Position numbers and translations under genes: made by a program. DNA of 64,000 nt from Gp13-AA77 sp035946735. Lineage in GTDB: Bacteria > Acidobacteriota > Terriglobia > UBA7540. The stretch covers positions 1 to 64,000 of the forward strand of contig DASYYZ010000126.1 in assembly GCA_035946735.1 (NCBI GenBank), read 5' to 3'. The notes under the pieces are model-generated. The model saw nothing but the letters and a program-made list of their open reading frames with translations, was not told where the DNA came from and did no database searches. Below, one piece after another: positions 1-9,941 of this stretch. Numbering within the stretch: the first letter of the stretch is position 1; the number at the start of each line of letters is the position of its first letter.

Positions 1-789
1 GCCGCCGCTCGGCGTGACGGCAGTCGTGGTCCCATTCTCAAGGTTCAGTGTTCCTTCCACACTGGTCAATTTAGCCAGACCATTGGCAGTTCCGGCCTTC
101 AGGGTGCCGACGATGCCCAGGCTCGAGCCCGCCGGCACGTCGGTAATGCCGTTGGGCTGGCTGGTCAAGTTCAGTGTCGCTCCGGCGGCGATGCTGACTG
201 CACCGGAATTCGTCAAGCTGGCGACGTTCATGACGTCGCCAGACCCGTCTATCGAGAGCGTGGCTCCGGCGTTATTGGTGAACGCCCCTGTGACGGTGAC
301 CGTATTGCTCCCGCCCGTAAAGCCAGTGGTTAAGGCCCCAGAGTTGCTAACAGTGCCGTTCAGGTTGGCAGTGCTGCCGCCTTCGATATTCAGCTGGCTC
401 CCGCTCGAAATCGTAGTGGCGCCGTTCACGGTCAGGTTGTTTGCGCTGTCATAATTCATGGTCCCTGAGTTGGTCAGCGACGTGACGGTGAGGGTGATTC
501 CGCTGTTGCCAGCGAGGGTAGCGCCGGAATCCACGGTCAGGCTATCAATGGAGATGTTGATGTCCTGGGTAACAGTGTAACTGCCTGATTCAGTGGGTAG
601 GGTGACACCATACTTGGTGCTCCCGTTGTTGGCTACCACGCCGCCGCTCCAATCGGCTGCCGTGCTCCAATTCCCGCTTCCGGTGCCGCCGGGACCCTGC
701 CAGTTCACCAGAGTGTCGGCCCTGCCGCTAACCGTCCAAAACCCCGCCGCAAGAAATAAAGCCATGAGCCGCACCGTCGATGCCTTCAT
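1..789 (-). CDS. Secreted beta-helix/autotransporter-like repeat protein, 5' part only
   Basis: The reverse-strand frame is open from the ATG at 787-789 to the window edge (263 codons), so the C-terminus is missing. GGAGG lies 6 nt upstream of the ATG. The N-terminus (MKASTVRLMALFLAAG) is a signal peptide ending near GRADT. The mature part is rich in Ser, Thr, Gly and Asn, with repeated blocks of the type SLTNSGT, TLNLTSQ, LNGTVSNSGAL and GTLNLENGTTT, as in right-handed beta-helix passenger domains and PEP-CTERM-type surface proteins. No catalytic motif is visible. It is probably exported and structural or adhesive. The anchoring mode (autotransporter barrel, PEP-CTERM or none) lies outside the window. 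Confidence 0.75.
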   Translation of the reverse strand, partial: MKASTVRLMALFLAAGFWTVSGRADTLVNWQGPGGTGSGNWSTAADWSGGVVANNGSTKYGVTLPTESGSYTVTQDINISIDSLTVDSGATLAGNSGITLTVTSLTNSGTMNYDSANNLTVNGATTISSGSQLNIEGGSTANLNGTVSNSGALTTGFTGGSNTVTVTGAFTNNAGATLSIDGSGDVMNVASLTNSGAVSIAAGATLNLTSQPNGITDVPAGSSLGIVGTLKAGTANGLAKLTSVEGTLNLENGTTTAVTPSGG

Positions 790-866
790 TGCTGGCCTCC
801 CCCAGGTAGCGCTGCAAAAACACATCAAGATCATCAATTTTTTTTTCCTACCGTGAGCGATATCCA

Positions 867-1805
867 TTATCTATCTGACGAATGCCCTGTCAAGTCCACG
901 GTTCCCACATAACCACTACAGTAATTGAGCGGATTGGGACATAACTTCTTCGTATTCCCTATGGTTTGTGTCGAGCTATTATGTGGGACGGCCGACGGGT
1001 CGGAACCCCGGGCCAGGGCCCACGGCCCTCCCCATAAGGCCACGGCAATAAACAGGCTGGACCACTCATCAGGGTTGTGGGGCGCTCCTGGAATGCCATA
1101 GAGTCCGAGAACTCTGGGGAGATGAAGGGTGAGTACCCAGATCCCAAACATCAGGCCGATTCCGGCGGCGCCCCAGCGCTGCAAAACGCTAAAGCCGATG
1201 CTCAAGCCGGCCGCAATGAATGCGACGCCGAAGAACGCAACCCAGAACACGCGTCATGGAATCCAAACCGGGATCAGAGAAGCGATAAATGTGATCGCGA
1301 GAAAGTGGTCGATTCCAAAGACGGTCAGAGACAATCCAAGCAGGTAGCGGCTCGCGCGCTCGAGGAAGCGCGGCGTGGCGCCGGGACCCGGCAAGAGCCA
1401 GGCCAGGCTCGCGATCGCGAGGGGCTCAAACACAACGGTCCGAAGGCCGATGTCGCCGATATTCGCTAGATTCGCGGGCACTTCGAGAGTCAGTGCGGCC
1501 ACAACCAGCAAGATACCGAGAGCCAGCGCGGCAATTCGCAGGGTACGCTTGGATAGCAATCCCGCGCCGCAGGCGACCCAGATCGCGCCGAACAGGTAGG
1601 CCACCCACGGGATCGCGGGGAGCCAGGGAATTACGGGCAGACCGTGGTACTGGGACCCGAGCGGATGGCTGACGGATCGCGCGACGATCACTGTCTCGAT
1701 CCCGAAAGCGACGATGGCGGCTGCAAATATGGGGCGGCCCAAGCCGAGGAGTCCATCGAACCCTCGTTCAAAGCCCGTCCTCGTAGTCGACACGGCTTCG
1801 GACAT
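867..1805 (-). pseudogene. DoxX-like integral membrane protein split by an in-frame TGA
   Basis: Two open stretches, 1805-1254 and 1250-867, are in the same frame and separated only by TGA (1254-1256) and one Arg codon. The first encodes 183 residues with about five hydrophobic segments (IFAAAIVAFGIETVIVA, LALGILLVVAALTLEV and others) and ends GIDHFLAITFIASLIPVWIP. The second continues VFWVAFFGVAFIAAGLSIGF. Together they read like one DoxX-family membrane protein, in which IPxWIP(G/W)-FW is normally continuous. TGA could be a mutated TGG (Trp). The function of this subfamily is unknown. Other genes here end in TGA, so recoding is unlikely. Alternatives are a sequencing error or two cooperating fragments. 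Confidence 0.7.
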
Positions 1806-1918
1806 GCCCGCTTCCTCTGAAGGCGATTCCGGCCCTCCTAGTTGTATACGGTGTCAGGAGGGCTGGCAAAACCGGGAACTCGAATCTTCCCGCCGAGTAC
1901 GCCGCGCTGCTCCGCTTC

Positions 1919-3883
1919 TCACGATTCCAGGTACCACGGCACGTCGATGATCACGATGCGCTGATTGCCTTTAAGCAGCAGCAGTGCTTTGAGCCACTCG
2001 GCGCGCTGATTGTGCAGAAAATAGTGGTACCAGTGCCGCTCCATCATCTCCGGAACCAGCACCGCGACGGTGCGGTCAGGATTGCGGCGTTCCAAATCCA
2101 GCACATACTCCACGATGGGACTGATCACAAAGCGATAGGGCGATTTGAGCATCACCAGTTCAGGCAGGCTCGCGAGGCCGGATTTCGTCACCGGCGCCTG
2201 CACCAGCGCCGGCCATTCCTCTTGCAGGTGCTCGGCATCCTCGCCGCAGTCGATGTGGACCACAATCACCTCGGGCGAGACGTTCATGGCAAAGCAGAGC
2301 GCCTTCTTGGCGACTTTGCTCCATCGGCCCATCGGGACTACAACGATGGGCGGGCGCAAGCCAGTGGCATCCAAAGCTCCCGGGTCGGCGATCTCCTGGT
2401 TGACGCGGTCATAATGGCGTCGGATGGCGAGCATCAATCCGATGATGCCGGGGATCAGCAGGACCGTGACCCAGGCGCCCTCGGCAAATTTGGCAACCAC
2501 CACCACCAGCACCGTGATCGCTGTGGCGATGGCGCCGACGCCGTTCACCAGCATGCTGTGGCGGGCCTCGCGGCCTCCCGTGCGCTTCCAGTGCATCACC
2601 ATGCCGGCTTGAGAAAGCGTAAAGGCCAGGAAAGCGCCCACGGCGTAGAGCGGGATCAGCCGGTCAGTGATGCCTCCAAACAGGACAAGAAGCAGCCCGC
2701 ACACCACAGCCAGCGCCAGGATGCCTTGCGAATAAACTAATCTTCGGCCACGCAGGCCGAGCGATGAAGGAAGGTAGCCGTCCTCGGCTACCGCCCGGCA
2801 AAGGCGCGGAAAGTCCGCAAAGGCAGTGTTGGCGGAGAGCGCCAGCACCAGGATGATCGCCCCCATGGTGACGTAATAGAACACGTTCTTGCCCGCCACC
2901 GCGGCCACCAGCATGGAGAGCACGCTTTGATATCCCGGCGCGCCGGGATCGGACGCCCCGATGTGGTACGCTCGCGCCAGGTAGGCGATTCCAGCCAGCA
3001 TCAGCGTCAGGATCCCGATGACTGCGGTCAAAGTGCGTTGTGCCGATTGCACCACCGGCTCACGAAACGCCTTTACGCCGTTGCTCACCGCCTCCACGCC
3101 GGTCATGGCCGTGCAGCCGCTCGAAAAGGCTTTCAGCAGCAGCCAGGCGCCGAGCACGGTAGTGGCCGCCGGCAACTGCGGCGGAGCCGCGACCGGAACC
3201 GGATGGCCGCCAGCCACAATCGTCTTGAAAAGTCCGACGAAGATCGTGACGAGCAGAGTCCCAACAAACAAGTAGGTGGGAATCAGGAAGACCGCGCCCA
3301 CCTCACGCACTCCGCGCAAATTCACCAGGGTGAGCAAAGCCAGAATCCCGAGGCACAATCCCAGGGTGTGACGCTGCAGCGACGGGGCCGCCGATACCAG
3401 CGCGCCAACGCCCGCGGAGATGCCCACCGCAGCCGTCAGAATGTAATCGACCATCAAGGCTGCGCCCGCCAGCAGGCCGGCGCCGGGACCGAGATTCTCC
3501 CGCGAGACGGTGTACGACCCGCCTCCCGTCGGGTAAGCCGCGATGGTCTGGCGATAGGAGAAATAAACGATGAAGAGCAGAACGATGATGCTGATGCTGA
3601 TGGGAAGGATGTGGCGGACGCCCGCGACCCCAAGAGGGATCAGCAGGGTCAGGGCTGCTTCGGGCCCGTAAGCGGCGGAGCTCAGCGCGTCCAGCCCGAA
3701 TATTGGGATTCCGGCGGCCCAGCCCACCTTCTCCGCGCGCTCCTCCGAGCTAGCGAGAGGTCTTCCGAAGAGCAGATTCACGAGCGCGGCTTGCCAACCG
3801 GTGCTCTCGCCGGCCTCGGCCGCCTGAGCAGGCGTGGTCTTTGCCTTTCGAGGACGCTTGACTGTCGATTTATCGTTCGCCAT
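1919..3883 (-). CDS. APC-superfamily permease, KimA-like (possible K+ importer or amino acid permease)
   Basis: 654 residues. After a basic N-terminal tail (residues 1-45) comes a 12-TM permease core (about 50-480) that begins with GLDALSSAAYGPEAALTLL, matching the SSDALSSVAYG signature of KimA-type transporters, and contains PTGGGSYTVSRENLG in the first helices as in APC permeases. The C-terminal 170 residues form a soluble cytosolic domain (VVVPMGRWSKVAKKALCFA, SPYRFVISPIVEYVLDLE, YHYFLHNQRAEWLKALLLL, VPWYL) like the USP-like domain of KimA. KimA is a proton-coupled K+ importer, but many homologues are annotated simply as amino acid permeases, so the substrate is inferred. No c-di-AMP riboswitch was recognised upstream. 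It is transcribed divergently from the PadR-ADOP cluster. Confidence 0.8.
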   Translation of the reverse strand: MANDKSTVKRPRKAKTTPAQAAEAGESTGWQAALVNLLFGRPLASSEERAEKVGWAAGIPIFGLDALSSAAYGPEAALTLLIPLGVAGVRHILPISISIIVLLFIVYFSYRQTIAAYPTGGGSYTVSRENLGPGAGLLAGAALMVDYILTAAVGISAGVGALVSAAPSLQRHTLGLCLGILALLTLVNLRGVREVGAVFLIPTYLFVGTLLVTIFVGLFKTIVAGGHPVPVAAPPQLPAATTVLGAWLLLKAFSSGCTAMTGVEAVSNGVKAFREPVVQSAQRTLTAVIGILTLMLAGIAYLARAYHIGASDPGAPGYQSVLSMLVAAVAGKNVFYYVTMGAIILVLALSANTAFADFPRLCRAVAEDGYLPSSLGLRGRRLVYSQGILALAVVCGLLLVLFGGITDRLIPLYAVGAFLAFTLSQAGMVMHWKRTGGREARHSMLVNGVGAIATAITVLVVVVAKFAEGAWVTVLLIPGIIGLMLAIRRHYDRVNQEIADPGALDATGLRPPIVVVPMGRWSKVAKKALCFAMNVSPEVIVVHIDCGEDAEHLQEEWPALVQAPVTKSGLASLPELVMLKSPYRFVISPIVEYVLDLERRNPDRTVAVLVPEMMERHWYHYFLHNQRAEWLKALLLLKGNQRIVIIDVPWYLES

Positions 3884-4073
3884 CTTCCCGCCGATTCAAG
3901 CCTCGGGTCCGAAGGGTCAGGTTAGCACGCGCCGCGTCGTGCAACTCTCGGGCCCTCCAGGGCCGCCGGTTTTCAGCGGGCGCTCCCAAGATATGCTGGA
4001 TGCCGGTGGCGGATCGCTGACGGCTTTCCTTTACCGGTTCCCAGCCCCATCTTGCTGCTGGCAGCTTTCCCTG

Positions 4074-4102
4074 TTGACTTCCTACAGAAGTGCATACATA
4101 CT
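4074..4102 (+). promoter_or_regulatory. Probable sigma-70 promoter of the PadR-ADOP cluster
   Basis: TTGACT (4074-4079) and CATACT (4097-4102) are separated by 17 bp. They lie 26 nt before the PadR start, and AAAGGAG precedes that ATG. The AT-rich GCATACATACT stretch overlaps the -10 and could hold an autoregulatory PadR site, but no clear ATGT-N8-ACAT operator is present. Confidence 0.5.
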
Positions 4103-4127
4103 CCTGTTGAGTTTCTAAAGGAGAGCT

Positions 4128-4469
4128 ATGACCGGAGGAAGAGAAGATATTTTGCGGGGAACGCTGGACCTGCTGGTCTTGAAGACACTTGATATGCTTG
4201 GGCCCCTGCATGGCTACGGCATCGCGCGGCGCATCGAGCAGGTTTCGGAGAATCTGCTGCACTTGAACCAGGGAACGCTATACCCGGCGCTGCTCCGGCT
4301 GGAGCAAAAGGGCTGGATCGGCTCGAAGTGGGGCACTTCGGACAACAATCGGCGCGCGCGTTACTACTCGTTGACCAAAGCGGGCAAGAAGCAGCTGGTC
4401 CGCGAGACGGAGAGTTGGGAAAAGATGGCCGGGATGATCGCACGGCTGCTGCAAGGAGCCGAAGGGTGA
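4128..4469 (+). CDS. PadR-family transcriptional regulator
   Basis: 113 residues, the short PadR type. The winged-helix domain shows the hallmark residues LDLLVLKTLDMLGPLHGYGI (about 13-32) and LNQGTLYPALLRLEQKGWI (about 46-64), followed by the wing RRARYYSLTKAGKKQL. The ATG at 4128 follows AAAGGAGAG. PadR proteins of this size are dimeric repressors that often respond to small molecules or drugs. The gene is 20 nt upstream of the first of three tandem permeases and probably represses this operon and itself; the ligand is unknown. Two similar PadR genes (41641 and 62579) are also paired with ADOP permeases. Confidence 0.93.
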   Translation: MTGGREDILRGTLDLLVLKTLDMLGPLHGYGIARRIEQVSENLLHLNQGTLYPALLRLEQKGWIGSKWGTSDNNRRARYYSLTKAGKKQLVRETESWEKMAGMIARLLQGAEG

Positions 4470-4489
4470 TCGGATGGTGAGTTACTGAT

Positions 4490-7132
4490 ATGAGCTGGCT
4501 GCGGCTTCTCGGTTCACGTCTGGCAGCACTGCTTCGCAAGCAGAAGCTCGAGCGGCAACTTGGTGAGGAGTTACGGGCGCACCTCGAAATGCTGACGGAA
4601 GAGAATCTGGGCCGCGGCATGTCGCTCGAAGAGGCGCGATACGCGGCCCTGCGCAGCTTCGGCAGCGTGGAACAAGTGCGCGAGTCGTATCGCGAGCAAA
4701 GGGGACTGCCCATGATGGAAACACTGGCTCAAGACGTCCGATATGCTTTGCGACAATTGCGGCGTAGTCCGGGCTTCGCAGCGGTGGCGATCGTCACTCT
4801 GGCGCTCGGGATCGGAGCCAACACCGCCATCTTTAGCGTGGTGAATACCGTGCTGCTGCGGCCGCTTCCTTATAGAGACGCCGACCGGCTGGTGATGGTC
4901 TGGGGAACCGATCGTCCGCGCGGTTTCGACACGGACCAGGTCTCGCCGCCGGATTTGCGTGACTGGCAATCGCAGAACCACGTCTTCGAATCGATGGCCG
5001 GATCGACCGACGTCATGTATACGCTGACGGGCGCGGGGGATCCGGCGCCGATCATCGGCTACGAATTCTCGGCGGAGTATTTTCATATTCTCGGCGTCGC
5101 GCCGCTCGCCGGGCGCACCTTTGCGCCGGAAGAAGAGCAAGCCGGTAAGAATCATGTCGTCGTGCTGGGCTATCGTCTCTGGCAGAGCCGCTTCGGCGGG
5201 GACCGCGCCCTGGTGGGCAAGAACATCACCCTGGACGGCGCACCGTATACAGTTGTGGGCATCATGCCGCCGGGCTTCCAGTATCCTGGCGTTGAGCTAT
5301 GGACTCCTTTGGTGGTGCCTCGCGAGGCCGTGCAGGACCGTAATTATCGCTTCCTCCGCGTGATTGCCCGGTTGAAGCCCGGTGTTACCTTGCAGCAGGC
5401 GCAAACCGAGATGAACACCATCGCCGGCCGCCTGGCGGCCGCATATCCCGGCACGAATAAAGACGAAGGCGTCAATATCATGACTCTCCGCAAGATGACC
5501 GCGGGTGACATTCGCGCGCCGTTGTTGGTGCTGCTTTGCGCCGTCGGATTCGTGCTGCTGATCGCATGTGCCAACGTCGCCAATCTCGTCCTGGCGCGGG
5601 CAGTGACGCGCCAGAGGGAAGTCGCGGTTCGCACCGCGCTCGGCGCCAGCCGAACCCGATTGTTGCGTCAACTGCTCACCGAGAGCGCTCTGCTGGGCTT
5701 GGCCGGCGGCGCGCTGGGCCTGCTGCTGGCGTACTGGGGAACTGGCGCGCTGGTGGCGATGTTTCCGCCCACCATTTCCAATCTCAACATCCCGCGCGTG
5801 GATAAAATTCCTATGGACGCTTGGGTGCTCGCCTTCGCGCTGGTGGCTTCGTTGCTGACGGCCGTGATCTTCGGTCTCGCGCCCGCGCTACAGGCTTGCG
5901 GCCTCGATGCGTACGAAGCGTTAAAGGAATCGGGCCGCAGCCTGTCAGGCAGCAAGCACGGGCGCCGCTTTCGCAGCGCTTTGGTGATTGCGGAAGTTGC
6001 GTTGTCGCTGATTCTGCTGGTGGCGGCAGGCCTCACCATCAAGAGTTTCATCGGTCTCCTTCGCGGCGATCTGGGCTTCAACCCTGACCACGTTCTCTCG
6101 CTACGCGTCCTGCTGCCGGATTACAAGTACAGCAAAGACGCTCAGCGGCTCGCCTTCAGCAATCAGGTCCTCAGCCGCCTCCAGTCGCTTCCGGGCGTAA
6201 CCTCGGCGGGTACCGTGACTTTTCTTCCGCTGAGCGGCTGGTGGGGCGTGCGCAACGTGGTCCTCCAAACCCAAGCGTCCTCGCAACAGCAAATGCCGCC
6301 GGCTGTGTGGAGTTCGGTCACGCCCGGTTATTTTCGCTCCATAGACATTCCGCTGCTCAAGGGCCGTTACTTCACGGACCACGACACGGCAGGGGCGAAC
6401 GGAGTCGCTATCATCAGCACTACTTTGGCCAAGCGTCTCTCGTCGAAGGCGGATCCCATCGGCCAGCGGGTCGTCGTGGACGGCATCAAGAATCCCTTGG
6501 AAGTGGTCGGCGTCGTGGCAGACGTGCATCAGCTCGGGCTTACTTCGGACGAGACCGCGGAGGTCTACCTGCCGTTTAATCAGGTTCCGACGCCGCTCAT
6601 CTGTTTCGCAATCCGGACGCCTTCCGATCCCACCAGCCTCGCCAAAGCGGCCCAACGCGCGATCTGGGCCGTCGATAAAGACCAGGCGGTGTCGTATGTG
6701 ATGAGCATGACGCAACTCGCCTCGGAGTCGCTGGCGCCGCAGCGGGTGGTCGCGGTTCTGCTCGGTGTTTTCGCGGGGGTCGCTTCGGCGCTTGCGGCGA
6801 TCGGACTCTACGGGGTGATTTCATATTCAGCCAGCCAACGCACCCATGAAATTGGTATCCGCATGGCGCTCGGAGCCGGACGTTCCTCAGTGCTGCGTCT
6901 TGTCGTTCTCGACGGACTGAAGCTGATCCTGTTGGGTTTGGGCCTCGGGCTGGCGGGCGCAACAGCTTTGACGCGCCTTCTGTCGGGGCTGCTCTACGGC
7001 GTGCGGCCCCATGATCTTCCGATTTTCAGCGCGGTCTCGATTCTGCTGGCCGGCGTTGCCTTGGCCGCCAGCTTCATTCCGGCACTCCGCGCGACGCGGG
7101 TGGATCCCACGGCGGCGCTTCGACAAGAGTGA
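4490..7132 (+). CDS. ADOP-type MacB/FtsX permease, first of three tandem copies
   Basis: 880 residues, start ATG 4490 (MSWLRLLGSR). Residues 1-80 are the ADOP-specific cytosolic extension (ELRAHLEMLTEENLGRGM, EEARYAALRSFGSVEQVRE). A MacB-like half follows twice. TM1 (about 95-122) contains GFAAVAIVTLALGIGANTAI, then a periplasmic core domain and an FtsX domain (about 336-420, LLIACANVANLVLARA). The second half starts near residue 491 (ALVIAEVALSLILLVAAGL) and ends with an FtsX domain (about 750-880, HEIGIRMALGAGRSSVL, ATRVDPTAAL). There is no ATP-binding domain and no ATPase gene nearby, hence 'orphan' permease. By analogy with MacB it may act in mechanotransmission or export; the substrate is unknown. 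It follows PadR by 20 nt. Confidence 0.93.
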   Translation: MSWLRLLGSRLAALLRKQKLERQLGEELRAHLEMLTEENLGRGMSLEEARYAALRSFGSVEQVRESYREQRGLPMMETLAQDVRYALRQLRRSPGFAAVAIVTLALGIGANTAIFSVVNTVLLRPLPYRDADRLVMVWGTDRPRGFDTDQVSPPDLRDWQSQNHVFESMAGSTDVMYTLTGAGDPAPIIGYEFSAEYFHILGVAPLAGRTFAPEEEQAGKNHVVVLGYRLWQSRFGGDRALVGKNITLDGAPYTVVGIMPPGFQYPGVELWTPLVVPREAVQDRNYRFLRVIARLKPGVTLQQAQTEMNTIAGRLAAAYPGTNKDEGVNIMTLRKMTAGDIRAPLLVLLCAVGFVLLIACANVANLVLARAVTRQREVAVRTALGASRTRLLRQLLTESALLGLAGGALGLLLAYWGTGALVAMFPPTISNLNIPRVDKIPMDAWVLAFALVASLLTAVIFGLAPALQACGLDAYEALKESGRSLSGSKHGRRFRSALVIAEVALSLILLVAAGLTIKSFIGLLRGDLGFNPDHVLSLRVLLPDYKYSKDAQRLAFSNQVLSRLQSLPGVTSAGTVTFLPLSGWWGVRNVVLQTQASSQQQMPPAVWSSVTPGYFRSIDIPLLKGRYFTDHDTAGANGVAIISTTLAKRLSSKADPIGQRVVVDGIKNPLEVVGVVADVHQLGLTSDETAEVYLPFNQVPTPLICFAIRTPSDPTSLAKAAQRAIWAVDKDQAVSYVMSMTQLASESLAPQRVVAVLLGVFAGVASALAAIGLYGVISYSASQRTHEIGIRMALGAGRSSVLRLVVLDGLKLILLGLGLGLAGATALTRLLSGLLYGVRPHDLPIFSAVSILLAGVALAASFIPALRATRVDPTAALRQE

Positions 7133-7202
7133 AGAAGTCGTCAGCGTTCAGTTCTCAGTCCAGCTGATAACAAAACACTGATGACTGAAAACTGGAATCA
7201 AC

Positions 7203-9893
7203 ATGATGTGGCTTCGTAGCTTCGCAGCACGAGTCCTCGGGCTATTCCGCAGTACGCACCTTGAACATGACTTAAATGACGAGCTCCATGTGCACCTCGA
7301 GATGCTGGTGGAGGAAAATCTGCGCCGGGGCATGGCGGCAGACGAGGCAAGATATGCCGCGCGAAGGAGTCTCGGCGCAGTGGAGTCAGTGAAAGAGGCG
7401 TATCGCGAACAACAGCGGCTGGCGGTAATCGAGACCGTCTGGCAAGACCTCCGCTACGGCTTGCGCACGCTGGCCCGGAGGCCTTCCTTTACGGCGCTCG
7501 TAGTCCTCACGCTCGGCCTCGGCATCGGCGCCAGTACGGCGACCTTTAGCATCGTTGACGCCGTACTGCTGAGACCGCTGCCCTATAAGCACTCCGACCG
7601 CCTGGTGGTCATCTGGGAAGCTCGGATCGGTCACATCGGAACTTCGGAGGTGTTCGATAGCTACCGCGATTTTCAAGAGTGGCAGCGCTCGAGCCGCAGC
7701 TTCGATCAGCTCGAAGCCCTCACTTGGGCGTTCGCGGGTCAAACGCTGAGTTGGCGCGGCAAGCCGCAGCGGGTGCTGGCCGTCCCGGCGACGCAAGGCA
7801 TGTTCTCGTTACTTGGTGTCCGCGCCGCGCAGGGTCGTACCTTCGAGCCTGAGGACCTGAAGTCCGGATGCGTGGTGGTGCTGAGCCATCACTTCTGGCA
7901 GGAACGATTGGGCTCTGCCGCCGACGTTGTGGGCGGACACCTCACCCTCGATGACAGGGCTTGCACCGTGGTGGGGATCATGCCCAAGGGATTCGATTTC
8001 TACCCCAAGCAGTCGGACCTCTGGACTCTCATCTCGCCGAGTGGCGGCTTCGGCGACTATTTGCAAAATCCGCTCTACTCCGTCGTGGGCGTCTTCGGCC
8101 GGCTCAAGCCGGGCGTGAGCCTTGCAAGCGCTCAGGCTGAGTTGACGCTCATCCACCAGCGTCTGGTGCACGTACTCCCTCCAGGAACCTGGATCGGCGA
8201 GTTGGTTCCAGTGGTTTATGAGCTGCAGTCAGAGTTCACGTGGCTCGCGGGACGGAATCTGCGCACCGGGCTTCTGGTCCTCTTCGCCGCCGTGACCTTC
8301 GTCCTCCTGATCTCTTGCCTCAACGTGGCGAATTTGCTGCTTGGACGCGCCAGTGAACGGGAGAGGGAGCTCGCGATCCGCGCTGCGCTCGGTTCGGGCC
8401 GCCGGCGCCTCGTCCAGCAACTGCTCACCGAATCTCTTCTGCTCTCTTTGCTGGGTGCCGCGCTTGGAACTGTGCTGGCGGTGGCGGGGGTCGCCTATTT
8501 TCGCGCCGCGAATCCCGTCGAGCTGCCGCCGGGCAACGCCGTCACGGTGAATGGGCACGTTCTGGCATTCACGATGCTGGTGGCGATTCTCACCGGGCTT
8601 CTGTTCGGCCTTTTCCCTGCCTGGAAGGCCTCGCGTCCTGATGTCGACGAAATGCTGAAGCGGGCCGGCCGTGGCGTTGCGCGCGCCGCCCTGGGGCACC
8701 GCGCGGCAAGACTGCTCGTCGTGACAGAAACGGCGATATCGCTAGTTCTGCTGGCCGGGGCCGGATTGCTGATTGAGAGCATTGCGCGGTTCGGTTCCAC
8801 GCCTTTGGGATTCAACCCTGACCACCTGCTCACCGCCACAGTCGATCTGCCGAAGGCCGGCTATAGCGCCCCTCACCAGAAGGTGGACTTCTACCGCAAG
8901 CTGATCTCGAACCTGGACGTGCTCCCAGGAGCACAAGGCGCGGCCCTGACGTCGTGGCTGCCCTTAGGCGGCCCCGGTAACGACGCGCTGACGGTCGAGG
9001 GCCGGCCGGCGCCGTCGACCGAGATCGGTGATGTCGACTTCAACAGAGTCAGCGCGGGTTTCTTCCGGGTGGTGGAGATTCCGCTCCTCCGAGGCCGGGC
9101 TTTTGACGCGCGCGACCGTGCGGAATCGCAGCCGGTAGCCATTGTCAACGAGGCGCTCGTCAAGGAGTATTTCCCTCACCAGTATCCGCTCGGCAGGGAG
9201 ATCAAGGCTGCCGCGAGGCGGGAGGAGCAAGCCAAGGCCCCCTGGGTCACGATCGTCGGGGTGGTGGGCGACATCAAGCGCACCATCGTGTACCAGGAGA
9301 TGGGTTACATCGTGCCTCCGGTGGTCTACCGTCCCGTCGACCAGGATCCACCTGCTGCAATCGGAACCATCGTCCGCGCCGCTCGCAGTCCTATGACGTT
9401 GCGGCCCGCAGTGGAACGTACGGTTTCGGATCTTGATAAGGACGTACCCATCTCCGACTTCAGAACCGCGAATGACAGAATCGCAGAGTTCCTTTCGCAA
9501 CCACGATTTCGAACCGTGATCTTAGGCATTTTTGCCGGCCTGGCTCTGTTGCTTGCCGCGATTGGACTCTATGGCGTGCTCTCGCAATCGGCCGGGCAGC
9601 GCAGGCATGAGATCGGAATTCGCATGGCGCTGGGCGCGAAACGCGGCCAGGTGCTGAAGCTGATCGTTTCGGACGGTCTGCGGCTCGCCCTGGGCGGCAG
9701 CGCTCTCGGACTCGCCGGAGCGCTGGGCCTGAGCCGGTTTCTAAGCGGCTTGCTGTACGGCGTGAAAGCGACCGATCCGGCGACCTTCGCCGTGGTCTTT
9801 CTCGTGTTGCTGGCCGTTGCGCTTCTGGCCTGCTATCTTCCCGCGCGCCGGGCGACCAAGGTCGATCCCATGGTGGCCTTGAGGTATGAGTGA
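7203..9893 (+). CDS. ADOP-type MacB/FtsX permease, second tandem copy
   Basis: 896 residues, from ATG 7203 (the next codon is also ATG). It has the same architecture as the first copy: N-terminal extension (ELHVHLEMLVEENLRRGM), TM1 with LTLGLGIGASTATFSIVDAV, first FtsX domain (LLISCLNVANLLLGRAS, about 360), second half from about 500 (LLVVTETAISLVLLAGAGLL), and a terminal FtsX domain with HEIGIRMALGAKRGQVLKL and ATKVDPMVALRYE. The 70-nt gap after the first permease shows no terminator, so co-transcription is likely. Divergence is greatest in the two periplasmic domains, as expected if the paralogues bind different partners. Function is inferred from family only. Confidence 0.92.
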   Translation: MMWLRSFAARVLGLFRSTHLEHDLNDELHVHLEMLVEENLRRGMAADEARYAARRSLGAVESVKEAYREQQRLAVIETVWQDLRYGLRTLARRPSFTALVVLTLGLGIGASTATFSIVDAVLLRPLPYKHSDRLVVIWEARIGHIGTSEVFDSYRDFQEWQRSSRSFDQLEALTWAFAGQTLSWRGKPQRVLAVPATQGMFSLLGVRAAQGRTFEPEDLKSGCVVVLSHHFWQERLGSAADVVGGHLTLDDRACTVVGIMPKGFDFYPKQSDLWTLISPSGGFGDYLQNPLYSVVGVFGRLKPGVSLASAQAELTLIHQRLVHVLPPGTWIGELVPVVYELQSEFTWLAGRNLRTGLLVLFAAVTFVLLISCLNVANLLLGRASERERELAIRAALGSGRRRLVQQLLTESLLLSLLGAALGTVLAVAGVAYFRAANPVELPPGNAVTVNGHVLAFTMLVAILTGLLFGLFPAWKASRPDVDEMLKRAGRGVARAALGHRAARLLVVTETAISLVLLAGAGLLIESIARFGSTPLGFNPDHLLTATVDLPKAGYSAPHQKVDFYRKLISNLDVLPGAQGAALTSWLPLGGPGNDALTVEGRPAPSTEIGDVDFNRVSAGFFRVVEIPLLRGRAFDARDRAESQPVAIVNEALVKEYFPHQYPLGREIKAAARREEQAKAPWVTIVGVVGDIKRTIVYQEMGYIVPPVVYRPVDQDPPAAIGTIVRAARSPMTLRPAVERTVSDLDKDVPISDFRTANDRIAEFLSQPRFRTVILGIFAGLALLLAAIGLYGVLSQSAGQRRHEIGIRMALGAKRGQVLKLIVSDGLRLALGGSALGLAGALGLSRFLSGLLYGVKATDPATFAVVFLVLLAVALLACYLPARRATKVDPMVALRYE

Positions 9894-9941
9894 GGCTATC
9901 GGGCGATGGAGTGATTGACTTTTGCGCTTGGTGATGATGGC

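Noticed and set aside
1254..1256. TGA read as an amino acid (recoding) in the DoxX gene
   Set aside because: TGA terminates many clear genes here and no recoding signal is seen; mutation or error is simpler.
3884..4073. c-di-AMP (ydaO) riboswitch before the KimA-like permease
   Set aside because: No typical conserved core visible upstream of the reverse-strand start; not supported.
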